Origin: Peronospora farinosa
Lineage: Eukaryota; Oomycota; Peronosporomycetes; Peronosporales; Peronosporaceae
DNA length: 64,000 bases
NCBI GenBank assembly: GCA_947646735.1
Contig: CANTFK010000180.1
Location: 62,001-126,000, forward strand
Direction: 5' to 3'
Part shown: one piece after another, positions 54,058 to 64,000 of the stretch
Numbering within the stretch: the stretch's first letter is position 1
How the letters are laid out: every line of letters starts with the position of its first letter
The notes under the pieces: model-generated
The model's database searches: none
What the model was told of the DNA's origin: nothing
What the model saw: only the letters and a program-made list of their open reading frames with translations
Translations under genes and position numbers: made by a program

Positions 54058-55090
54058 TCAGATGGCCTTTGATGAACAAGTGGCAGGCATCGTCACGGCT
54101 TGAAGCTGCCATCTGACCCATGGATCGTACCCTCTGAGCCACGGTAATCCTGGGATGACATCAAAGTTGTCATCTAGATCAAGTACGATGAAATCATTAT
54201 CGTACTTTTTGCCTTCAAGCGTGTAGTAAATTCCCACTACACGTTTCTTTACTGTTATGGATGCGCTAGTTGCAAGTCGCACCGTCATCCTCGTTGGAAG
54301 AACTTCCTGCTCAACATATCTAAGCCTACAATCATTTAGTGACTGGCGTCGAACAAGTTTGTTCGAACCCAGTCACTAAATGATTGTAGGCCTACCCGAT
54401 CAACTTGGGCGCGAAACGACTTTCTTTAGTCACTTAATCCTCAAGGTGATATTGGAAACCCGCTCTCTACATAAGGATATATATATCGATTCTGGACATT
54501 TGCCCTCCTTCGTCTCAGTGGAAGATAAAATCCCAAGTGATCATAAGCCAATACAGGCTGAAATTCTCCTGATCTGCTGCAGATATAGCCTGATCGAGCA
54601 TATCTATATCGAAGCGGGACAAATAAGTCTTGACAGGACCATCTTTAAGACCTTATTGAACACAGTAACCTGTTTAAGTTATGTGATGGGGTTCAGCACG
54701 ATACAACTAACGAAATATTGTGGGTGTTGGGCGTAAGCGTGTATGCCGCTCTTACCCGTTAAGATCTAGAAGTTCATCTCGATTCCTCAATTCGACGCAA
54801 TGCGGATCATACGTATGTTCGAGCCACGCCTTGAAGACTTCTACGCTGGTAAAACGTACGGGCTATACAGCTTGGGCCCTAAGGCCCAAGCTTGGTTTGT
54901 CCAACTAATTTCGACATAGCCAATTTGACCATCAATTCGTCTTTAATGAGACGAGCCTCTATGGCATCGTCGAGTTCGACGAACCATCTTAATCAGGGAT
55001 CCGCTTTCGACTGCCTTGTACTTGGAAAAATCAATTTTAAGAAGCCAAATTTAAGCATCTGCGTCGGCCCGGCCGCTGTTGTCTTAACAG
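54058..55090 (-). pseudogene. Ty3/gypsy Gag-protease remnant with rearranged middle
   Basis: On the minus strand, 54350-54058 reads as a retroelement protease region (RRQSLNDCRLRYVEQEVLP, then TVRLATSASITVKKRVVGI and FDVIPGLPWLRGYDPWV). The part 55000-54740 reads as gag (MVKLA, SKLVGQTKLG, FTSVEVFKAWLEHTYDP, ELRNRDELL). The segment between (54392-54740) fits neither and is joined through the inverted repeat at 54324-54391. It is a different family from elements A and B. Confidence 0.65.
54324..54391. repeat. 68-bp inverted repeat with 23-bp perfect arms
   Basis: The left arm (54324-54346, GCCTACAATCATTTAGTGAC...) and right arm (54369-54391) are exact reverse complements. The 22-bp centre itself contains TCGAAC/GTTCGA around AAGTTT. 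The left arm is ordinary retroelement coding sequence, so the right arm is an inverted copy of it, made at a rearrangement junction. Confidence 0.9.
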
Positions 55091-55789
55091 GCTAAACTGT
55101 TGAGAGCACTGCCGCCTCCACAAGTCAGCTTGTCGAGCGCCTTTAGACCGAGCTCGGTGAGCTCTTCCATCGCTTCGTCATGTTCATGTAAAGTGAACTT
55201 GGCGATGCTGATATCATGGCCTATATCAGTCAATGAAAAGGGCATATTCAACCTTTAGTCGGACATTAATGTCTTCAAAGGTAATATTGCTATTTATTAT
55301 TGATAAAGATATATATTTTTGTAGTTATTTCTAGCTAAGCTAACATTCGCATTGGCACTTAATATCAATTCCAATGTGATGTAACGGGCTCACCCTGTTA
55401 CAGATAACAGCATAAACAAGGAGATACTGCCTGTCAAAAGTATTGCGCCGAGCGAAGTATCCTGGACAATATCCTGTCTTTAGCTTGCCACATGTGGATC
55501 TGTAAGACTAGCCATTATGAGTTAGGTCACCCTCCACTGTTCACCGCACCAGAGCTTTATGTATTAAAAGAAATCGTGAGATTGTTACAAAACAAATATA
55601 CCAACGAGACTCATATAACGTCGAAAACGTATTAAAGTTATTGATAGGTATCTATAATGACTAGTCAAAGCTTGGAAAGCAGAAGAGCCACAAAAGCTTC
55701 TCCGATCTCCAAATACTATGCGCGATATTCGCGGAATCAGCAGCTTCACTGGACAAGCGATCTCCTACGGAGTGCCTGTTCCAAATGAT
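55091..55789. other. Stretch between retroelement debris and effector gene
   Basis: No gene is recognised. Words near 55212-55230 (ATATCATGGCCTATATCAG) echo the copia LTR fragments, and CGGGCTCACCCTGTTACA near 55386-55403 echoes the element A LTR start in reverse. Both suggest LTR scraps. The last part contains the effector gene's 3' side. Confidence 0.4.
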
Positions 55790-57001
55790 CTATACCATCG
55801 GAAGCGATTGAAGATATTCATGTGCAGCTTGTCGTAGCGCGCTTCCATACACCGTATTCACGTTTGATTCATCGCGTAAGTTGGACTGCACAAATTTCTT
55901 ACTTGCCCCCTTACCATTCCAAAATTTCAGCAGCATTTTTTTCACTTCTTCTTCAACAAAAGGCAAGATGACAGCAGGAATTTTATCTTTTTCCTTTTCC
56001 AACAGATTGTACCAGTACGGGCGTAAATATTTCTCCAGTACCACATCCAGTGATACTTTGGATGTCTCGGGTACCTTGGAATTATAGTAAGTAAAGTAGC
56101 TTGTCCAAAAGGGGAATGAAGGGTCGTCGAAAAGGGTGTCTTTGGTCTTGTCAAGGTTGAAGAAAGTGAAGGCATCATCTGGAGTATGATGCTCCGAAAG
56201 CCAAAATTCTTTTATCTCGTCTTCCACTCGCAGCGCAACTTCATTGTTTGGGGCCTTGCGTATAGCGGTGAATAAATCATCCATGGAATACGAATCTAGC
56301 AGTCTGGAAAGCAAGGTTCGAGTCAGCTTGTGGTAACCGTTATATAAGTCCAAGAAGTGGACCCAGTAGGACAGCTGCGGCTGTTCGAAAAGCTTGTCTT
56401 CTGCAAAGTTAAGCTGATATAGTTCGAATACTCCCTTGGGGTCGTCTTTATTCATCTTAACAAGGTGTTCGTTTGTTTCTTCAAAGAGCGTGCCCAGATC
56501 TTCTTCTTTGAATTTTTCCATTACGAAACTAAATGGCTTTTGAGGCTCTTCACCTTTTTTCGTATTCATGTTCAGCGATTTTGCATTTCTCGCTTCGGTC
56601 AAAAATTCGTTCTCCACAGTATCACGAAACTTGGCTGGTCTGTTCTCGGGTGCCATCATTTCTGCCGTACGCTTTAAGGTACTCTTGATAGTGGAATCTG
56701 ACGGACCTTCAAGGAGGCTTTCTGCCAGACGTTTAAAGGTGTCTGGCGCACTGTCGCGAGGAATCGAGTTTGAAGTCGTAGGTTCAAGTTTTTCTGCCGA
56801 GCTTATGATTTCTTCGCCAAAGTTGAAGCTATTCGTTCTCTCGTCTACATCGTCGCCGTGTGCGCCCTCTTGGACTCTCAAGTGCCTCTGGACCTCAAAT
56901 CGACCATCTGAGGTGACGACGTCCGACGGCTCTACATGAGCACCAACACCTACTGGACGGGTAGCAGAAGCGAAAAAGATTAGGACGCAGGGAAGGCGCA
57001 T
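55790..57001 (-). CDS. RXLR-class secreted effector with LWY-type modules
   Basis: The intronless CDS encodes 403 residues. Such proteins are delivered into host plant cells and alter immunity; the target of this one is unknown. The start at 57001 is chosen because it gives a signal peptide (about residues 1-21). RHLR follows at 39-42 and a dEER-like DDVDER at 50-55. An upstream in-frame Met at 57106 would bury the signal peptide. The C-terminal part is helical with LWY-style spacing: L204/F205, W213 and Y220 in one module, then L290/F291, W299 and Y302/Y306 in a second, each with a LFxxPxxxxW core. No stop or frameshift is present, so it may be functional. It lies between retroelement debris and a pseudogene, a usual setting for effectors in these genomes. 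Confidence 0.88.
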   Translation of the reverse strand: MRLPCVLIFFASATRPVGVGAHVEPSDVVTSDGRFEVQRHLRVQEGAHGDDVDERTNSFNFGEEIISSAEKLEPTTSNSIPRDSAPDTFKRLAESLLEGPSDSTIKSTLKRTAEMMAPENRPAKFRDTVENEFLTEARNAKSLNMNTKKGEEPQKPFSFVMEKFKEEDLGTLFEETNEHLVKMNKDDPKGVFELYQLNFAEDKLFEQPQLSYWVHFLDLYNGYHKLTRTLLSRLLDSYSMDDLFTAIRKAPNNEVALRVEDEIKEFWLSEHHTPDDAFTFFNLDKTKDTLFDDPSFPFWTSYFTYYNSKVPETSKVSLDVVLEKYLRPYWYNLLEKEKDKIPAVILPFVEEEVKKMLLKFWNGKGASKKFVQSNLRDESNVNTVYGSALRQAAHEYLQSLPMV

Positions 57002-57106
57002 TGCTTGGTTCGGTAGACGTGCTTGAGGTGTGGCGGCCAAGATTAGAAATGACAAAGGGCGACTGTGATGTGACTGAAGGGGAGGTAGGTAAAAACACGA
57101 GACCAC

Positions 57107-57539
57107 GAGCGGATTCGATTTAAGAGAGACAGGCGAGTCTATTCAGGTTGCGGTCGATTCTAATCCTAGTTAGCATCGCTGGTCCATGTTCAAGCCCCGA
57201 CTCTCGGGGTTGTCTAGCTATGGCACGTTGGCATATCATTACACGGGTTCCCGAATTTCTATGTCGGTTCGCCGGTAAATTCGCTTTGCAATGACTTGAA
57301 ATTGTCTCATGCTGGTTTCCCAAAATTCATAAATGCTGCTGGCGATGGCCACGTCGGCTTGCTGGGATGTTACTTGGCTGCATTGTGGCGCAAAGGCTGC
57401 TCAGGATGTGCCATAGGCGGCCCAACCTCGTCGGATTGTCACGGTTTAGCTATTCCTAAACCACTTTTGGATAGTCCTGACGCGCGTCTGCTTGCACTAA
57501 AGCTTTGGAGACGTCCAATCTTCCATCTTTCTCCTGTCC
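57107..57539. other. Upstream region of the effector gene; eroded start of the ATPase pseudogene
   Basis: No intact gene is seen. The effector promoter must lie here. The first clearly ATPase-like codons appear at about 57567, so the pseudogene's N-terminal part may be hidden in this stretch. Confidence 0.4.
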
Positions 57540-60500
57540 AATGGCATACGAGCTTCTGCCAGCATCTCGATTGATGCCGTGTTTGCAGTCATGGAAGAGC
57601 GACATACATCCGACAATGAAGCCAACTCAGGGGTATGTCATGTCATTCAGGACGGACAGATTGTGGACAGGTATTGGGCAGATATTACTCAAGGTTGAAG
57701 ACTATTTACAGATCCGGAATCAAGAGGTTATTTCGGCAGATGTACTCGTGCTCGCAGTCGCAGAGGCTCCAGGTGAACCTTCGAGCAGCATTTGTTGTAT
57801 GTAAAGACCAAGAGTCTGGATGGAGAAACAAACGTGAAGCTGCGACAAGCTGTGGCTGCTACGATGAATTCATTGTCAAACCCGGCACAACTGGCCGTGC
57901 TGCGCGATGTCATTAAATGTTGGACAGCCCGACCCACACATCAAATAAATGTGCAGGCAAATAGAAGTCACGGTGTGTGATGGTGGTGGTGTCGAGGTCA
58001 TGCCGCTTTCTTAAGAACGTGCTGCTACGAGGCTGCAACTTGCGAAATACGGACTGGGTATTTATACTTGTGCTCAACACCGGGCAAAGACTCAAAGATC
58101 ATGCAGAGTTCCAGTGCAGCGCCGTCCAAATGGAGCGATCTTATGCTTAGCATTTATTGAATGATCGTTGTCCTGTGCTTAGGACCGTTTGTGGCTTGTG
58201 CCGTGGCTGCTTCTTGCTACATTACATGGCAGACCGAATGGTGCGCGATACGTGGTACATTCAGCTTTCGGATGCGGAGAATGACCGGTCGCGCTTTGTA
58301 GCAATGATCCCGATGATGTTTACTTTTCTTGCTGCACTACCAGGTGGTTCCTATCTCGTTGTACGTATCCATGAAAAGTATCAAATTCTTGCCGTCACGA
58401 TTTATGTCGTGGAACCTTGAGATGTAATATGCTGAGACAGACACGCCTGCTATCATGCGAACGATGGATTTAAACAAAGAGCTGGGCCACAAAACCTACG
58501 TTTTCAGCGACAAGACGGGAACGCTAACATGCAACATTATCGAGTTAGACAAGTGCTCCGTCAACGGCACTTCGTATGGCTCCGGCATGACGGAAATTGG
58601 ATGCGCTGCACTGGGTCGTACTGGAAAGCCAATTTTATCGGAGCCTAAGCTGGACCCGAGCGTCAAGAAACTACCGTTTGTGAACTTTGTTGACGAGACA
58701 CTGATCGACGGAATGAAGGGACGTGCTGGTGAAGAGCAAAAGGCGAAGATCCTCCAGTTTTTTTTTCGAGCACCTCGCTGTATGCCACACAGTAATCCCT
58801 GAAAAGATAGAGTCAGGAGAAGTTCGTCTATCAGCGTCATCTCCTGATGAATAGGCTCTTGTGGCTGGTGTAGCCTTTGCAGGATTCAAGATCAAGAGTC
58901 GTAGTGTAGGAACGGCGATGGTGGAGGTCCTAGGAGAACGTGTGACCTACGAGGTGTTGGACGTGCTCGAGTTTAACAGCACGAGAAAGCGTATGTCTGT
59001 TGTCGTGCGCAAATCATCTGGGGAGCTGTTTCTCTTCACGAAGGGAGCTGACATGATGATTTATCAACGCTTGAAGGATCGCCCTGCAATGCAGAAGGTC
59101 AACAGTATTACACGAGACCATATGGAAAAGTACGCCGACGATGGCTTGTGTACGTTGGCGCTTACCATAAAGAAGCTTGATCCGCACTGGTTCCAACAAT
59201 GGAAAGTGCGATTCGATGATGCACAGGGTAACGTGGCCGAAATCGACCGACGCAAAGATGAGAAGCCAAATGCTATTGATGATCTGATGGAAGAAATCGA
59301 ACAAGGACTGGAGCTGATTGGAGCGACGGCAATCGAAGATAAATTACAGGAGGGTGTTCCGCAATGCTTGGTAAATTTGACGAAAGCTGGCATCAAGGTC
59401 TGGATGCTTACGGGAGACGAGGAAGAGACTGCAATTAACATCTCGTATGCATGCTCACTGCTGGGTAACTCGATTCAGCAAGTCGTTGTAAATGCCACCA
59501 CATGCCCGGATGAGGAAACGCTCCGTACAAAACTGAATACAGCAGCTCGTGAGTTTATGGACAATGCGAAAGGAATGGCGGGTGGAACTGAGAAGGAAAT
59601 CTCGCTAATTATTGACGGCGAGGCATTGGAGATGGCCCTTCGTCCCGAAATCGCGCCACACCTGCTGTCATTTGCCAAGTTATGTCGTGCCGTGATCTGG
59701 AACCGTGTATCTCCTGCTCAAAAGGCAGAGATGGTGAAGCCTGTAAGGAACAATATCACTTCAGTACGAACTCTAGCTATTGGCGATGGAGCCAACGATG
59801 TTGCTATGATCCAGGCTGCTCATGTTGGTGTGGGCATTTCTGGACAGGAAGGTAAGCAGGCAGTGAACTCAAGTGACTATGCCATTGCCCAGTTTTGATT
59901 CCTGGAACAGTTTTGATTCCTGAATCGACTGTTGCTTGTTCACGGACGTTGGAACTACATCCGCATTTCGAAGCTGGTTCTGTACATGTTCTATAAGAAC
60001 ATTACACTTGTCCTGGCGCAGTACTGGTACGGCTATTTATCGGGCGCTTCTGGATCGAAATGTACTGGGAAATCGGTGGTCAGCTGTATAACATTGCCTT
60101 TACGGGTCTGCCTATTATCGTTGTGGGTGTTTTGGATATGGATCTGTCAACGCCATTCAGCATCGAGTACCTGGACTTGTACCGTCGCGGCCCAGATCGA
60201 TTCTTTTTCAACATGTACACCTTCTTTCGCTGGGTCGCTGCTGCTTTCTATGAATCGCTGGTTATCTTTGTGGTAATACTATATGGATGCAACGCGTCCG
60301 ACAAGGCGGCAGGCAATGAGTCCCGAGTGGAGTTCGGTATACTTGCATTTTCGCTGACGTTTTGATCGTGAACATAAGATTTGGATGATCGCGAATCGAT
60401 GGACACTCCTGTCGTTTTCATTATGGTTTGGAAGTGCGATGGTATGATTTGTTTTCGCAACCATAGGCACCCAGACTCCGTACATTGCGACATTCACGGT

Positions 60501-61018
60501 CGTACTACAACGAGTATAGAGCGTTTGTTCCCACTGCCAAGAGATTGGGCATACCTCTTGGTGTCTTATCGGATGCGCTTTAGCGCTCGGTCGTCAACCT
60601 TTACCAGTGTACGTTCCACCCAGACCTCGCACAGCTTCTGTTGGAAACAATGGGAGGCGCAAAGTACAAACATCATCTCACCATTAATCACGTGGAAGAG
60701 CAAACGTTGTCGATGTCCTTGGACGAAGTCCATGCAACCAGTTACTTGACCGATTTCGGCCTTACTGATGCCGAGATTGTCAAGGCTCAGCACCATGAAC
60801 AGCAGCGAAACAAGAGTCTGTCGAGCAATGCCGATACATTTACAGTATCCGGCAATTCCGGCGTCCAAGACAGCTATTCAACCAGTGTATATCGCGACTC
60901 TATGTCCGAGGACGGGAACTCTGTTCCAACAAAGATGTTCCATCCAACAACAACGAATCAGCGGACTTTGGATTATGCCTTCAGTTGTGACGAAGAGACG
61001 ACATTAGCCGAATCGTAG
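57540..61018 (+). pseudogene. P4-type ATPase (phospholipid flippase) pseudogene
   Basis: Intact P4-ATPases move phospholipids between membrane leaflets. Recognisable pieces in order are IDAVFAVMEERH (57567), the CYVETKSLDGETN-like YVKTKSLDGETNVKLRQAV (57795), and the phosphorylation site DKTGTLTCN (Asp at 58509). The KGADMMIYQRL nucleotide-binding loop lies near 59041, TGDEEETAINI near 59410, GDGANDVAMIQAAHVG near 59784, and membrane segments follow to 60365. A tail ends at a TAG at 61016-61018. Lesions include frameshifts near 57690, 58780 and 60050 and stops at 58418 and 58850. Two further TGAs lie inside an 18-bp tandem duplication at 59890-59925. The TGDK lysine is replaced by Glu. The middle (58861-59898) stays open for 345 codons, so decay is recent. 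Confidence 0.9.
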
Positions 61019-62544
61019 ATTGTCTCCAACTCGTGTCGGCTCTCCGACGCTACCTCAACAGCCATGCGCAACTCAACTTCAAGTTAATGGGAGGCACGGT
61101 CTCCAATACATTGAGCTGACTCCATTGTTCTTACGTTTTGACAATGACCACGAATCGATCATTCACCAGTTTTGACAAGGACCAGCTCTACAATCCTTAT
61201 ATGTGGGGGGAGTTAGAAACATGCTTGAACCCGTCGAGCATTGTTGCTCTGTGGCAAACGATTCTTGTCTGACTTAGCGTTGATTTCAGCCACATGTAGT
61301 TGTACCCGCATTCGAACAGCAAATATTGCGTAGACGCGGATACCGAGGTCTCCTTAGAGACTTAATTGGTGTAATGAGCGGAGTAAGGGATCCCAAGTAC
61401 GTAGTAGGCGTTGATGTTTACGCCAAGCTTTGCTCACCAGCACCTCGGAACACGCCCCGAAGCACGGTACTTTTTACATCTAGAATATCAAATGGCACCC
61501 AGACTTCCCACACACGTGCAGCTTGCGCAATGCTGTCAATAGTGATTGTTTGCAATAAAACTCGGCAAGCTCCACCACCTCGCGGGCAGAACGACACAGA
61601 AACATCGCTACCATCACCAATGCGCATGAAACTTTGGTCTGCTTTGGTCTGCTTTGACCCTTACAATTGCCGACCCCAATATTTGCTGCATCAGACAATT
61701 CTTTCACTGATTTCATTCTCGCCGGACGGCGTTTGCACTCACTGATTTGATCACAGCAGTGGACTAGGATGCAAGACGCAAATTGCGTCGTTTTGGCATG
61801 TACAGCAGCCATCAGCGTCAGCAGCTCAAATGTCAATCGTTTAGTCTGAACAACAGTGGGGTCAACCTCCCCAACAATAGCCATACATTTGGCTTTACTG
61901 CCATGAAGATAAGTGCACGATAACGATAGCAAGGTCAAGTTCACGTTGATCGATGCATTGACAACATCTTTCAGTTCAAAGTGACAAGGCAGCCGCAAAG
62001 TTGCAATCAATCATTATTATTTGAGTTTAACTCGCAATGACCTCTTCCTTCCGCGAAAACGTTCGCTACGTACACATCAGCTTATTAAAACGTCGTTTTG
62101 CTTACGTGATGCTGATGCCTTTACATTGCTTTATGTCTCCAGCCAACGACATATCCACGTTACAATTCGTGCAGAACTGGTTTTGAATCGAATGAGTCAG
62201 CACGTGACAGTTTCAAGGACATCATACATCACAACTCTGACTTGCATCGATTGCAGATTTTCACTCACACCACGGCAAGCCATTGATCTAAAACTCAAAT
62301 ACAACAAAGTGATCCTTGCTCTAAAAACGGTGTCTACATGCTGCACCTATCAAATTGGTAAGACTTAGACTTCCATGGTCTCAATATCTTAAGACATAGA
62401 TGAAAGCAGTGGTAGCTTCATCATAGCTTGTCCTAATTGTTCTAATGTTCTAGTGTGACTGTATCAAGTAGAGTCCATTCACCTCGACTCAGAATATGCT
62501 GTACGATTGTGCTGAACTTCTTTTGACGACAAGAGTCGGGCCGT
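61019..62544. other. Stretch without a confident gene
   Basis: A 176-codon minus-strand ORF (61480-62010) has mixed hydrophobic and Cys-rich sequence (SCILVHCCDQISEC, CALVMVAMFLC). It reads partly like protein but matches nothing I know, and could be a broken gene. Other ORFs are shorter and overlap it. The upstream region of the bZIP gene is at the right. Confidence 0.4.
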
Positions 62545-64000
62545 GTGCGTACAAAAGGCATGCCACCCAATGGACCAATTAGCGCTTTGGTAGGTACTGA
62601 CGTCTCAGGAGATAAAATGATACAAAGGGCTACGACGACAAGATCGACTGGTGTAGATGAGGACTGTGTTACTGTAATCTTGGACAACTACGAGGACGCT
62701 ACGAGGGACGAGATTTGTCAATTGCAGGATGACGGTAGCAGTGACAGTTTCATTAAGAAGAGTCCCGATATTTTGGAGCACAATGTAGACCCGAACGACG
62801 GCAATAGCCTTATTCAAGGCAGAGAGCTTTCATGTTTTGGAAAAGAGATGAGGGCTTTGCAACGGGATCCCAGAGTAATGAGTAAGCCGTCAGTGCTAAA
62901 AGGCTCGAAAATAACACAGACAGTTTCAACCGCAAGACCCATGACATGGGTCAGTGTAGCTACTGAAGAGATATTTGACTGTGATCAAGTACCGAGTACA
63001 AGTGCAATGCAAGTTCGACGACAGAAAAATCGCGATTGTATGCGACGAGCACGACAACGAAAACGAGGAGAAGTTGATGAAATGAAAAATACACTTGTCG
63101 AGCTGGAAAAGCAATACACAGCGTTGTGTGTTCGGGTTTCTAAAAAGAATATGACGTCGTCCGTGACGACATCGACTTACTTACCAACAAATTATTGTCA
63201 AGCTGTGACATTGATCAAAAGACTTGGAGCTGAAAATTTGTACCTAAAGGCAAAGATTCAACACCAGGCCACATGGAAGTTACATTTGTACTCAATTCTA
63301 GAGAATTGTTTCGAGACGGGCGGACCAAGATGGGCGCAACAGTTCCAACAGCCGGCGTTAGGAGGCGAAGAAGCAGATCGAATGCAACTTGAACGGCTCG
63401 ATGCATACGAGGCAGCTCAAGTCTTTGGCTTTTACAAGTTGACGGAACTGGATTTGACCCAAGTAATTCTGGACAATAACTGGACAATGGGTCGCGTGCA
63501 GAATAAGTTGCTTATTCATAATCCGGATGCGGAAGGACGGAAGACACGAAGGATGCAGACATTTGGCTGGGATATTGTGCAGCGCGTAGACGGCAGTATC
63601 ATGGAGTGCGTCTTTACCAAGATATATACGGGTCTTAATGTGATCGAGTTGATGCAAAAGACCTGGGTCAACGATATGAGACTGGATCGATTCAAAAAAG
63701 TCAAGTGTGAAACGAGTCGGCTCGAAGTACTACAACAGATCAATCCGAACGCTTACGTGCTCGGCCGTGACGTGACGTGACTTCTCCAACTGACGATATC
63801 TCAACATTTCGATCCGTCTTCGTGCGTTTCCTTATTGAGACTAGGAAAACGATCCCGGCGAGCGCGGATTTAATGGCCACACCCACATACATTGACGCGC
63901 CCTCGACATCACCAATGTCGTATAGTTTAGATTCGGAGGTGGACGATACGATGCTTGAAGTTACGGGATACGTTCTGGGCACACAGAGTGTGGATATCAA
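62545..64000 (+). CDS. bZIP transcription-factor-like protein, frameshifted near the C-terminus, runs off the window
   Basis: The first frame (62545-63780) encodes 411 residues. Residues 1-150 are acidic and disordered. The basic region at about 156-175 (RRQKNRDCMRRARQRKR) keeps the N-x7-R DNA-contact pattern, with Met and Ala where bZIPs usually have Ala and Ser/Cys. A short leucine-type heptad coil follows. Residues about 245-411 form a domain like the START-type half of oomycete bZIP/M96-like proteins (GWDIVQRVDGSIMECVFTKI, LMQKTW). This frame stops at 63778-63780, but an adjacent frame from 63774 stays open to the window end and continues the same domain. The shift falls in three tandem GTGAC units (63767-63781). 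DNA binding in the nucleus is likely; the role of the C-terminal domain is inference. Confidence 0.75.
63767..63781 (+). repeat. Three tandem GTGAC units at the bZIP frameshift
   Basis: Three exact 5-bp units occupy 63767-63781. The first stop codon of the bZIP frame (TGA, 63778-63780) is inside the third unit. With one unit fewer, the frame would read through to the window end. Slippage, a real allele, or an assembly error are all possible. Confidence 0.85.

Noticed and set aside
54361..54372. GTTCGAACCC as a tRNA B-box
   Set aside because: It is the centre of an inverted repeat within retroelement code. No cloverleaf, A-box or acceptor stem could be formed around it.
63740..64000. 86-codon minus-strand ORF at the window end
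   Set aside because: It is antisense to the continuing bZIP frame and shows no start context or domain.

Overview
The window looks like nuclear DNA of a plant-pathogenic oomycete, most likely a Peronosporales species (Phytophthora or a downy mildew). Four observations support this. There is an RXLR-type effector with a signal peptide, RHLR, a dEER-like stretch and LWY-style modules (55790-57001). The actin gene carries a near-consensus oomycete Inr+FPR core promoter (46938-46953). A bZIP gene has an oomycete-like layout (62545 onward). Decayed Ty3/gypsy chromoviruses and Ty1/copia elements are dense, while host genes have few or short introns. The species cannot be fixed from the sequence.

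Layout. 1-6638: 3' part of a GATC-saturated Ty3/gypsy chromovirus (element 1) with an intact pol end, a long antisense ORF and a long LTR. 6639-9960: broken pol end of a second chromovirus (element 2), an antisense ORF and its 3' LTR. 10105-12069: a small host island with a three-exon FIT-family membrane gene and a convergent gene for a secreted, Ser/Cys-rich, probably GPI-anchored protein. 12780-32100: one ancient Ty1/copia element on the minus strand, split by at least four later insertions. These are a young copia element (13272-18516, target duplication CATTA), a complete Ty3 element A (19911-28085, target duplication CACTT) and two LTR copies. 33591-42420: retroelement debris, including a solo LTR with an AATT target duplication (39136-40193). 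42857-46953: a housekeeping island with an SWI3/SMARCC-like chromatin-remodelling subunit and actin. 48322-53640: element B, a 3'-truncated relative of element A. 54058-55090: gag-protease debris with a perfect inverted-repeat junction. 55790-57001: the RXLR effector gene. 57540-61018: a P4-ATPase (flippase) pseudogene. 62545-64000: a bZIP gene with an apparent 5-bp-repeat frameshift.

The most unusual pattern is in the chromoviruses. In all three elements whose 3' ends are present (1, 2 and A), an antisense ORF starts 14-107 bp inside the 3' LTR and runs back towards pol. In all three, an antisense coiled-coil segment with an S/P/R-rich tail can also be read. Element 1 adds two features: a GATC array of about 20-fold excess in its LTR, and two RNase H domains of which only the second keeps catalytic acidic residues.

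All assignments come from reading motifs and repeats by eye; no database search was possible. Intron positions, pseudogene limits and LTR ends without a partner copy are estimates.
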